Assembly: GCA_034509425.1 (NCBI GenBank)
Contig: JAVTVJ010000011.1
Coordinates: 1,240,001 to 1,304,000 of the forward strand
Length of the DNA: 64,000 nucleotides
Origin: Eopsaltria australis
Taxonomy: Eukaryota; Chordata; Aves; Passeriformes; Petroicidae
Direction: 5' to 3'
Shown: positions 52,493 through 62,368 of the stretch, in pieces
Layout: each line of letters starts with the position of its first letter
How positions within the stretch are numbered: position 1 is the stretch's first letter
Translations under genes and position numbers: made by a program
The notes under the pieces: model-generated
Seen by the model: only the letters and a program-made list of their open reading frames with translations
What the model was told of the DNA's origin: nothing
Database searches by the model: none

Positions 52493-52762
52493 CCTAGCTA
52501 TATAACTATCGAATTAAAAATTTGAGATTTACTGGAGCTGGTCTGAAGTAAAAATATAGCAAAAACGGAGATAACCCCCTGAGCAGAATACATCAAGATA
52601 CTTACAGTGTTTGTTCTACAAGGATGATTATACACAGAATACTCGTAAGGCTGGGTTTTTTTCTGTTATAAAGATAAATAATAAAAACATTAAAAAATAT
52701 CTGAATTTTTTAAAAATGCCAGTAAAAAATCCAGAATTTTTCTTTTGGCTTGGGTTGGGATG

Positions 52763-52786
52763 TTTTTTTTTTTTTGGGGGGGGGGG
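52763..52786. repeat. T13 followed by G11
   Basis: Thirteen T (52763-52775) run directly into eleven G (52776-52786). It is mirror-like to the C17/T12 tract at 19261 and prone to length errors. Confidence 0.9.
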
Positions 52787-54663
52787 TTGGCATATATTTT
52801 TCACGTCTTTTAGATATACAAACATATGTGAGTTGGAGTAAGGTTTTTCTAAGGGACAAAAGAACATTTACTCTGCTGTTAAAAAGTGGATGTTATATGT
52901 TGTGCTGAATTTGCATATGGTGATTGTTGTTTCCAGACCTGAGCATCATTGATGTAAAACAAGTATGGGATGGGGGAGGTGAAGAATGAAGCAAAAAGGT
53001 GTTTAAAGCTAAATTTGTAAACTCAGCCTGACTAGAAAGATAAATCAAGCAGAACTGTTGAGCTTCATGCAGAATCATTCTCTCCTCTTCTACTCATTAC
53101 TTCTCTATCTAATCCAGTAAGCTATCTATAATTTGTGCCTATAAACCCTCAGTTTCTTTAAAGCTGGGTTCCAAAAATCCAAATACGGTAGCTTCTGTGA
53201 GAAGTTTCAGCCTACTTCTCTAGTAAAATAATGTAAACTCTACTCTTTGTTCTCTGGAGTAACACCCATCTCTTGACTGTGCCAAACAATTAGAAGTAAA
53301 ACAAAAAGGAAACATTAAATTTAACTTAGAACTGATTTTTTGTCCTGAATTTCTTCTACACCCAAAACCCAGGGACACTCCACAGAGGAGGTATTTTTGA
53401 TAGTTAAGTAATAGTTTTATTTTTGCATTTCTTACCTGGATCTTATGCATGTCCAGCACATTCACAGGAATATCAAAAGAATTCTTAGGTAGGATTACAT
53501 GCCTATGATATACATGTCTGCATCTGAACAAATTCTGCAAAATCCCTTCTTATTCAACATAGAGAAGCACACACTACTTGAATTCAACTCACCTGCCTTG
53601 TAGGATCAGATATGATATTATTCCTGAATGACTACAAAAAAATGTTCAAACATGCAGTTGGGTTTTTTTAGAACTTGGATTAGGAGAAAAGAATATGTAG
53701 ACCAAAAGGCTTGAACAAATAAAACCTTTGACGGAATACTGCTGTTAAAAGGCATGTTAGTTTCTGATAGTTTTGCTCCTTTAAATTGTCTTATATTTTC
53801 ACCAAAATAGCATTATGCCGGTTTTACAGAGTGTTGTTTGAGTAGTTTATGTGATAAATCACAGTCTTTGAAACACACAGGGCATAAAGAAAAATCAGAT
53901 CAAATTACTTGCTTTGCTAGGATTTCCAAGTCTGGGAACTGAAATCAGTAACTGCTCTCATGACTCTGGTTCTCAATGCAGGAAATGAGCTGCACTGTGG
54001 AGTGATGCTGAACAGACTGTTAAATTGCATACACAAGGTGAAGCATAGATGTGTCACCTCGGGTTTGTCTGCATGAAGTTATATTAATTTTGCTGAAATT
54101 TTGCCTTTAACTGAGGTTCATCTTGTGCTGTCAGAGCCTAAGGCACCGTCTAGAAAGTGGGAGGAATTGTTTCTGTCGTTGGACCATGTGGGTGGTATTG
54201 CTTTACACCTCCTACCTGGCAGCCTGCCAGATGCCTCAGTCTCGGCCAAGGGTGTGCTTCTTCTTGGACCTTCTAATGTACCTAAGCAGAGGTTACCAGC
54301 TAGTTTTAACTTCCCAGTTAGTACTGAAACATCCCATTTTTGCACAGGGCAAAACTTATTAATTATTTACGACATGTTATTTATCACATATTTGAAATAC
54401 GTTTTTACTTTATTTACCTAATTGATATAAACACAGCCAGAAATAAATCTCTTGAGTGAAAGCCTGTAACTCTATGTGCTGTCTTCTGTATCTCAACATT
54501 CAAAAATATTTACCTGCAGTTCAGTGTCCAGTGTGCTTTCTAGTCGAGGAAAGGGAAAAGCACAGTGAAAATTGAACCTTGGCTGGCAATAAAGTCCTTT
54601 CTCTTAGTCTACTGACTATTATCTGCTGTTCATGTGGACACCAGCAGTACAGCCACAAGCAGA

Positions 54664-54965
54664 CTGAGGAGTACAAAGAAGGATTACAGAGCTCTGGGAG
54701 TGGCAGTGAGGCAATTTGGAGCACAGGTTATTTTTTCCTTAGTCCTCCCAAAAAGAATGGGTTTGAAAAGGCCAGTGAAATCTGTAGAATCAACAAATGG
54801 TTACACACCTGGAGCCACAGTCAGGGATTTTTCTACTTAGACCATGCCACTTACTTTGAAAAATGTAGTCTACTGTAGGGAGCAGGTAGGGTCCATCTGT
54901 CAGAGAAGGAGAAGAGCATCTTTGGTCATAGAGTTGCCAAGATGGTGGAGAAGGCTTTAAATTAA
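54664..54965 (+). pseudogene. CR1 ORF1 C-terminal SGNH-esterase-like domain, broken
   Basis: In CR1 and L2 elements, ORF1 ends in an SGNH-hydrolase-like (esterase) domain of uncertain role in retrotransposition. Here the first part reads DYRALGVAVRQFGAQVIFS in the frame of 54682. A frameshift near 54770 moves the reading to INKWLHTWSHSQGF and LDHATYFEKCSLL, which ends in TAG at 54876. The same frame then continues with GRVHLSEKEKSIFGHRVAK to the natural terminal ALN and TAA at 54963-54965. The family's D-G-x-H catalytic block is altered to G-R-V-H, so the Asp is lost. Confidence 0.8.
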
Positions 54966-54983
54966 AGTGGCCAGGGGAGGAAC

Positions 54984-55018
54984 AATCTGTCCTACTCCTT
55001 GATCTGTCCTACTCCTCA
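54984..55018. repeat. 14 bp tandem direct repeat
   Basis: ATCTGTCCTACTCC occurs twice, 3 bp apart, in the stretch between the CR1 ORF1 and ORF2 remnants. It is a local slippage duplication. Confidence 0.7.
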
Positions 55019-55187
55019 TAGCTGAGTATCAGATGGCCAGCTACAGATGCACAGAGGTTGGAGAGAGAGAGGTCACAGGTCAGTAGAAAAGCACATGAAG
55101 ACCAGTACAAAGGAATTACAGCCACTAAGTCAGCTTCACTAGGGCCCCAAATTGAATGCCTCTATGCAAAGCACATAAACCAGAAAT

Positions 55188-55470
55188 TAGAGATGTGCAT
55201 GGTTGCAGGGCTTTAATCTTACTAATGTCATGAAGACATGGTAGGATTGTTCCTATGACTAGAGCGTCAGAATGGAAGGATACAAAGAAAAGACAGGCAG
55301 CAGATGCGAGGAAGTGGTGTTGCTCTCCATGTTCTTGACCAGCTGGAGTCCAAGGAGTTTTACCTGAGGATGGAAGAGGAATTGGCCAAGAGTTTATGGG
55401 TCAGGGTTAAAAGGAGAGCAGGGACAGGTGAAATTATAGTGGGGGTCTGCTATTGGAACACATGGTAAAT
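55188..55470 (+). pseudogene. CR1 ORF2 endonuclease piece, broken
   Basis: This is the apurinic-like endonuclease domain of CR1 ORF2, which nicks target DNA. The family block ending in T-E-T-W-W-D is visible as KTW then a stop then DCSYD near 55230-55255. Further on, 'gaccagctggagtc' (about 55340) and GVCYW (about 55445) fit the end of the domain. Several stops are present, so it cannot be translated. Confidence 0.75.
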
Positions 55471-55484
55471 AATGAGGTGGCTGT

Positions 55485-55665
55485 TGACAGCCAAGACAGC
55501 TTCACTAGGGGCAAATAGCTCCTGAAAAATTTGGTCAGCTACTATGATGGGAATACGGCATTGATAGATAAGGGAAGAGCAACGGACATAATCTCCTTGG
55601 ATTTGTGCAAAACATTTGGCACTCTCTGGCATGACAACCTCGCCTTTCAGCTGTAGAGACATGAA
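55485..55665 (+). pseudogene. CR1 ORF2 reverse-transcriptase piece, broken
   Basis: The segment at 55540-55660 reads YYDGNTALIDKGRATDIIS followed by LDLCKTFGTLWHDNLAFQL and a stop. This corresponds to the conserved RT block around LDFxKAFDTV of CR1; the catalytic-region Asp of the LDxxK motif is present, but FD is changed to FG. Only this core remains: the YADD box and thumb region are deleted. Confidence 0.75.
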
Positions 55666-55701
55666 CTGTATAGAGGGATTCTACATAGAGTAGTTTTTTT
55701 C

Positions 55702-56150
55702 ACTTCTGGGGCCCCAAAAATAGGAAAGACATGGACCTGTTGAAGCGAGTCCAGAGGAGGCCACAAAGATGGAGCTGGAGCACCCCTTGTATGAAGACAG
55801 GCTAAGAAAGTTGGGGTTGTTCACCTTGGAGAAGAGAAGACTTCCAGCACCTAAAAGGGCCTACAGGAGAGCTGGGGAGGGACTTTTAACAAGGGTAGTA
55901 ATAGATAAGGGGAAATGGCTGTGAGATGAAAGAGGGTGGGTTTATAGTAGAGATTGCAAAGAAATTCCTCACCATGCATGTGTTCAGGCACTGGAGCAAG
56001 TTGCCCAGAGAATCTGTGGGTGCCCCATCCCTGAAACTGTTCAAGACCAGGTCAGATGGGGCATTGAGCAACCTGGTCTAGTGGAAGGTGTCCCTGTCCA
56101 CGACAGGATGGCTGGAACTAGATAATTTATGACATCCTATGCTTCTACAA
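55702..56150 (+). mobile_element. CR1 3' end of the 54.6-56.15 kb copy
   Basis: It has the same motif series as at 1020-1517: 'ggacctgttgaagcgagtcc', 'gttggggttgttcaccttgg', 'caggcactggagcaagttgc' and 'ctagtggaaggtgtccctgt'. It ends near 'atgcttctacaact', a worn form of the CR1 terminal repeat. Confidence 0.88.
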
Positions 56151-56960
56151 CTCTTTAAAGAGAATTGTGATAGGTTAAAACAAAAAAGTACCCAAACATT
56201 TTTAATGAAGGCTTATCTCCACAAGAACTAGTCTTTGATTAGATCAAGTGATTATCTTTCCAATATTGAAATATTCCAAGCTGAGAGGGTGCTAGTGGAG
56301 CCTGTGTTCTTGTTTATATAATGTTCTTTTCTCCTTGTCATGCAGAAAAAAGGTTTTCTGTGCTTGTGAACGTGACTGACTTTACTTACAAAATAGGATG
56401 TGAAGAGACTGAGGACAGAATTCTGCAGTTTCCGGAAACAGAAAAAAAGATTGAAGGGTTCCCACTGGAAGTTGTGCAGTGGGAAATCCAGGTCTGATCT
56501 GCTTTCCAGAGCTCTGAAGTTTAAGATCAGGGGGCTCTAGGTGATGGCCTCCAAAGGTGCCTTGGACTGAGTCCATCCTTCTATTACTCACTCTGAAATG
56601 AATTATGGTGCTCGGTTGTTGCAGAGCTTTGGTGTCTTGAAGAGAGGAATCCTTCAATTTCAGCACTGTACTTTTTATCTGTCTTTTCTCCAAAGCCAAC
56701 ACACATGCAAGAATGCTTGTACAGCAGCAGAATCCCTTCCCTCCAAAAAAACCCCAACATTAACATGTTCTGTTGATGGCAAATGTGTTAAAAGATAGCA
56801 AATTACTTCCCCAAATAATACAGTACATATGATTTCTAATTTTGATTGCATTAGGGATATATGTGTATTCATTTACAAGACCAAAAAACAAGAGAAAAAT
56901 GAAAGTAAATAAAAAGGATAATTTTTAGACATAAATTTGTGGGAGGATTGTTTTGGAATT

Positions 56961-56984
56961 TTATATATTTTATAAAATATATAA
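56961..56984. repeat. Perfect 24 bp AT-only palindrome
   Basis: Each base from 56961 to 56972 pairs with its partner from 56984 back to 56973, with no spacer. It could extrude as a cruciform. Confidence 0.9.
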
Positions 56985-56985
56985 T

Positions 56986-57015
56986 ATTTTACCTTTTCTG
57001 ATTTTACCTTTTCTG
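56986..57015. repeat. Perfect 15 bp tandem duplication
   Basis: ATTTTACCTTTTCTG occurs at 56986-57000 and again at 57001-57015, one base after the palindrome. Confidence 0.9.
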
Positions 57016-60000
57016 GCAATAAAGGAATTTGCAAGTAACCTAGCAGTCATTTAACACAGTAGTCTAACAAGAACTGAGACAGATACAGAAAAATAATACT
57101 TTCAAATAATAAATCTCTAAGATTTCAAAATTAAGAACAAAGTTTCAAAACCTCGGAGGTTACTTTTGATCAGTAATGTCATCAAGCCCAAACTTGCCAG
57201 TTCTTTCAGGTAATTATAGCATCCTACAGTTCTCAGTTTAAAAGACCAATTTCTGATTGCATTTGACAGTTCTTCTTATCCTTGAAAAAAACTCCACATG
57301 GGAAATGCTTTCATTCAGTACTAAATAAGATGCAAGGTTCCCAGTCTTCTTGTGCTTGCAACTTTATGCTCGATGAAAAACACCTTTGCTATTCTGGAAT
57401 GCTTCATTTGACTAAAAAAAATGTCTTTACACTTAAAAATATTTCAGAGTTGGGCTTCTAAATCTGGGAGTTGATGAACTTGCATTATTAAAACTACTTA
57501 ATATATTGCTTTCTCTCTTTGCTCTGCACATAAGGCAAACACTTAACTCTTCCTGTGAGCATATTTTATGTTCTCTCCTTTCAGTAACTGTCAATTTCAG
57601 ATATTAACTTCCAGATTCTTATACAAAAAGAATGTAATTGCCTCTATTACAATATTATAGCAAATTATTCTAAGTCAGTAAACATAAAATCCATCTATCA
57701 GTCAGTGAAATGGAATTGAATAAATCTAAAAATTATTTTTACATATATTTTTATTTGTTAAAAGCAAAAGGGTGCAAGAGGAGACTGAGATTCTGCCTGA
57801 GGATGTTCAGATTAACAGTACAAGTAGTGTAACAAGCATATTCAATTATGTGGCCATATTAGGTCTCTTTGACAAGGGAAAATAGTGGCAGTCACAAAAG
57901 AAACTGCAATGAGCAATCCAAAGAAGGCATATCTTCAAGCAGAGCATGCTTGCATGTGATGGGGAGCACAAAACTAAACCATTTTTTTTCTGTGGTCATT
58001 CAACATTAGCAGAGTAGTAAAGTTACATCTCTCAGGGAACTAATTTCAGTCTTTCTGCAGTCACAAACAAGAGTCCAGAGGAGTAGTATGGTCAATTATG
58101 CAGACAGAGCTCATAGGACCTCAATCTGCTACTATCAGACCTGATGAACCTGACTTTGGAAACCAAACAGAATTAAACTAGTTCCCAAAATTTCAAAAAT
58201 CCCAATAGCCATTTTTAACAGAAGGGTTAAACAACCATTAAAAATTTTACTAGAAATTTAGCATGACTCAAAAAAAGTATTTTCAATCCTTTGTAAAAAT
58301 CTACCCAACTTTCACTATCAACCATTGCTTCTGGTTATATAAAGTTATAAATCAGGGCTGATTAATTAACTACTTAATTACAATGTGATAAACTACCCAT
58401 ATTTTGGGATGAATTTTGTGGAATTACTATTTATGTCATGTTTTACTGTCCATTCAAAATTCTGGGCCCTTGTTTCTGAACTGCTTCCAATTTTGTTTTC
58501 ATTACTCTTTTTAAACCACTTGCAAAATGTTCTTAGTACCACTGAAAATAAAGGGAAAAAATAACCAATCCATGCCTGATTAAAATTTTCCTTGTTCAGG
58601 TATTCAAGGACTGTGAAAATTTTTTTGGTAATGGTACCACACTAGAATCTATATTCCATTAATCACACTCATGACTATACATGTAATTAAAATGAGCATC
58701 TGAAAGGCAAACTTATACAAATATGAACTAGAAAAAAAAAAGCCATATACATTTATATTCTGTTTTACTCAGTAGTTATATCCCTAATATGAGAAGACTT
58801 ATAAATATTATGTTGACCTAATCCTTTTTGTTCTATCATTAAAAACAAAAAGAAAAAGTAATATCAAAGAAGCTGAGCAAGCTGTGTTGTCTGGTGTAAA
58901 TTACAGTAACCTTTTTCAGAGCTATAAAGTAACAACATAATCAACCTGAATTAGAAAGTGTTATCTCTTCCTTTGAAAATTTCATTTGATAAATTATCCT
59001 TAGGTTATATTTCCCCAATGGCGTATGCCAGTATTAAAACTGGCATTAAGTACACATTCAATTCCTTCAACATTTACTCCTGTAAGTTACAGGACAAGGC
59101 TGGGCAAGACTTCTTATAAAGGGAACTCTCAATTTCATCTAAAAGAATTTTGGCAGTAGTTAGCAAACATCTTGGATGGAAACTCAGAAGTAAATAATAG
59201 ATGAAGAGAGAAACTCAATAACAGAATCATACAGCTGGGGAAGAAATAATTGGGAGAACAAAATACAAACATACTCTGAACATATGTTGATTTTGCATAT
59301 AGCATAGCATATAATCAGAAGGGAACTCTATGTCATAAGGCAACTAGTGATAGTGTCTTGTTTAATTGTCATTTTTTCACAAAGATGCCCAAAGAAGTTT
59401 ATGCTTTGTGTATGTTATTGCTGTCGTTACTCATTCTCATATTTCAGACTTTTGGTATTGTATTTCTGGGGCCAAAGACAAATGAAATTCTGTGAAGAGG
59501 AATCCCCTGGCTCTTTTGCAACTCAAAAGCTCAGAATTTCCTGATGAGAAGATCATTGAATAAAAAGATGTTTATGCAACATCAAGATGATACACAAAAG
59601 CGAGGGAAAAAAAGAAGAGAAAAAACTGATAATGCATTCTTTCTTCCTTCTTCTTATTAATATTCAGGTACTTAACACTCAGACGCTTCTTCTGTTGGTT
59701 GGAATAGTGACAGTGACTTCAGTCAGCCTTCCAGGTTGCTCTCTGGAGACGAAAGGAAGGGAGGAGCGTTTTAGCATCCTTACACAGTTGTTTATAACAC
59801 ACTTCATTCCAATCCGGTACATGTGTTTACTTCAAATATGACAAGTTCTGGTAGCAACTGTGGTTGGAAAGGGCTTCAGAAATTACTCCTTCTTTAGTAT
59901 ACAGACTTCAGGTGGTAGAGAATTTAAAGCACCCCATGAAATCTTGTTCCTGTATAGAGTTATTTTCTCTTCACTGATTTTAAGATTCATTCGTGCAATA

Positions 60001-60613
60001 GATTTGAAAATTCTTTATTACTTAATATCAGTGATGTTGAATTTTGCCCAAAATCATAAATATTTTTATGTTTAAGTGACTTTAGATAACTAAGACCGAT
60101 TAAAAAGTTGAAGGGTTTACAAAGTGTATCAAGCTTTAAGGTTTGTTTCCGTTCAAATACTGAATTCAGATTCTTCAATTGCCAAAATATACATCCATTA
60201 AAATGAATTTTTAGGAGCATTCCCATCACCCATTTTAGTTACTATTTTGTAGAGTCTTTGTTGTCAGGAAAAGAGAATGACCGATATAGAGAAGTATCCA
60301 AAGGACAATTTGTAATACCCCACTCCCATCACCTTCATTTTTTTAACTCAAATGGATTTCAAAAGGGACTGAGCAATTTTTGCATCCTACAATAGATTAC
60401 CACATATAATTGATAAAAATATTCTTCCTTCTTCTTGCTTTTATTTCATTAATTATGGAATAGAATTCTCATAGGCAGAAAAAACTCTTCAGAGGTTCCT
60501 AATTGATACTGGAGTCCAACAGATCATGGATATGGCTTTCTCCAAGTCTTGGCCATATGTTGCTTTCCACTGTAGACTTTAAAGACATGCAAAAAGGATT
60601 TCAGGATATTTAT

Positions 60614-60700
60614 TAAAAAAACAAAAAACCAAAAAACCCCAAAGAAACAAAACAAATAACCAAAAAAACAAAGCAAAAAAACCCCAAAAAACCCTAAAAA
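60614..60700. repeat. A-rich tract with C-run interruptions
   Basis: About 87 bp of A runs broken by single C, CC or CCCC blocks, for example AAAAAACCCCAAAG. G and T are almost absent. The minus-strand frame across it, rich in F, L, C and G, is an artefact. Confidence 0.85.
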
Positions 60701-61648
60701 CTTATCTGAACTTCCAGCTATAAGAAAAAAGGATTCCAAAAGCACACACAGTTCCCTGGAAGCTGTACAGTTTCAGAATTTACAGACTCAAAAAAATATA
60801 TCCAGGAGTCTGAGTGGGCTCCTGGGAAATGAATGACCTGACAGAGATGTTAAGAAAGTGAGGTTCAAGAAATATTTTATGAAAAGACATCCCTGATTGT
60901 AGTGTCTTCAATATATCGATCTTAAATTTTTAGCCAAGTTTTTTGGAATACCATAAGTTCCTTAGCATAGATTACTTGGATAACACCAACAGAACATTTT
61001 TCTGAAGAGACAAAACTTTCCCAGAAAATGTGCTGTTGAAAAGGTTTCAGTATCCTAACAGAAAGATGTCCAGCTGACTAATGAAAAGCACTTCCATGAA
61101 ATCAATATGCTTGTGCTGGTTTTGAGTAAGCAAGGAATTTGTGTAATAAGTTGCAAACTAGAACTCCCCCAAGAAATTTTCAAATTCTGTATTCTGTATA
61201 ATAAAATTCATTATGCATTGTAAGGAGTCTTATGCAGGAAATGATGATGGAGTGAAGGAATGAAGGTAGGTGTGCTGTCACTTTGGCATTCTGTTCATAG
61301 AAACAGTAGTAGACTGCTAAATGCTCATGTGTACTGTAGAAGATCCTAAGAAATATTCAACATGAAATCAATTTATGTCAATAACATATAACTTCTATCT
61401 GCTGCTATTTTCTCTTCTTGAGACTGAACACCGGTGCATGTGAACTTTGCACTGATTTGAACTTAGAGATCAGCCCCAGAAAGGTGTAACCTCTGTTTAT
61501 TTGGTTTTGCCTGGTTTATTTTACAGTCATTGCTGTCTCAGCAGCTTAGATCTTGGCAGCTGTCTTCATGAAGAGATGCTGTATGCTAGTGATGACATGA
61601 GAGTTTAACCAGAGAGAAAGTGAAAGACAGGGGAAAGCACTGGCAGAT

Positions 61649-62368
61649 TTACAATGTTGCTATTATAGAGGCTTTTGGAGAGTGGAGGTGGCTGTTTTTT
61701 GGAGAGTTTTTTTTTTTTTTTTTTTTTGTTGAGCTATTTTGGGATTTTTTTGGGTCTTGTAGTAGACTATGAGTAGGTGGGAAGAACTGTGCAACCAGTT
61801 CTCTGTAAGAAAATGTAGACTGGCATTTAGATATGATTTCTCTGACATCCAAATAAACTGTTCTGGTAGGATAAATATTAAAGCAATCTGATGACTCACT
61901 CAAGTTCATAAGTTTCTTGAGGAGATTTAATGAAGAATTTCCGTCATTTTGTGACTTTTCATTTTCCGCTTCACACATTAAAATTAGAATAATCATGCCC
62001 TACCTGCCTTCCAGGAGGAAACCCAAAGAAATATCTATAAAAAAGTCAGAAATAGAACAAATTAACTGTGAAAATCTGGTGCCTTTAATTCTGCATTTTC
62101 TCAGTTGGCCGTTGTTTCCTGACATGGTGCAGTTTAACGATTCTTTTAAAGATAGCACATTAAAAAGAAGCATAACCACAGTAGATTTTTCATTATTCCG
62201 AGCCCTGTAGAACTTAGGAAGATTTTGTGTACGTTTTTCAGATAATGTACAGAAGGTTGACTGGGTGGCAAGATAACTTGGAGAAATGGAGTAAATGTTA
62301 TGTTGTAGAGACCAATGGAATAATAATGAGTCTATAATGTAAACCAGAGTAGTCAATACCTCTGTCAT
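61649..62368 (-). other. Two abutting minus-strand frames, 122 and 115 codons
   Basis: The frame 62368-62000 stops at 62000-62002, and a second frame runs from 61996 to 61649. Together they cover 720 bp with one break. The second contains a poly-Lys stretch encoded by the T21 run at 61707-61727, so its C-terminal part is composition-driven. I recognise no domain. It is recorded because of the combined length, but I consider it probably noncoding. Confidence 0.12.
61707..61727. repeat. T21 homopolymer
   Basis: Twenty-one T, followed shortly by T7 and TGGG motifs near 61737-61755. Confidence 0.9.

Larger units (their letters stand above)
49218..54639. other. Intergenic, simple tracts only
   Basis: 5.4 kb without a gene. 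It holds T14 at 49543-49556, T/G-rich text at 49770-49820, the small hairpin at 51553, an A/C tract at 52473-52492 and the T13/G11 tract. Frames reach about 106 codons without domains. Confidence 0.5.
54640..56150 (+). mobile_element. CR1 LINE with two large internal deletions
   Basis: A single sense-strand CR1 copy of about 1.5 kb that still shows parts of every region in correct order: the end of ORF1 (54664-54965), the ORF2 endonuclease (about 55188-55465), a short reverse-transcriptase block (about 55485-55665) and the 3' end (55702-56150). A full CR1 is about 4.5 kb. Two joins have lost sequence: one between the endonuclease (GVCY, about 55450) and the RT motif FTRGK (about 55505), and one between the RT block and the 3' region. 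Premature stops and frameshifts occur throughout. Most CR1 copies are 5'-truncated, so one that reaches ORF1 is less common. Confidence 0.88.
56151..61648. other. Intergenic, no gene seen
   Basis: 5.5 kb of AT-rich unique-looking DNA. The palindrome at 56961, the tandem repeat at 56986 and the A/C tract at 60614 are listed separately. Frames reach 106 codons without domains. Confidence 0.55.

Noticed and set aside
52611..52867. Frames across the T13/G11 tract on both strands
   Set aside because: The P/K and F/G runs come from the homopolymers.
59845..59900. Possible antisense CR1 3' end ('ggttggaaagggcttcag')
   Set aside because: Only about 20 bases resemble the CR1 tail, and the following sequence does not continue the match.
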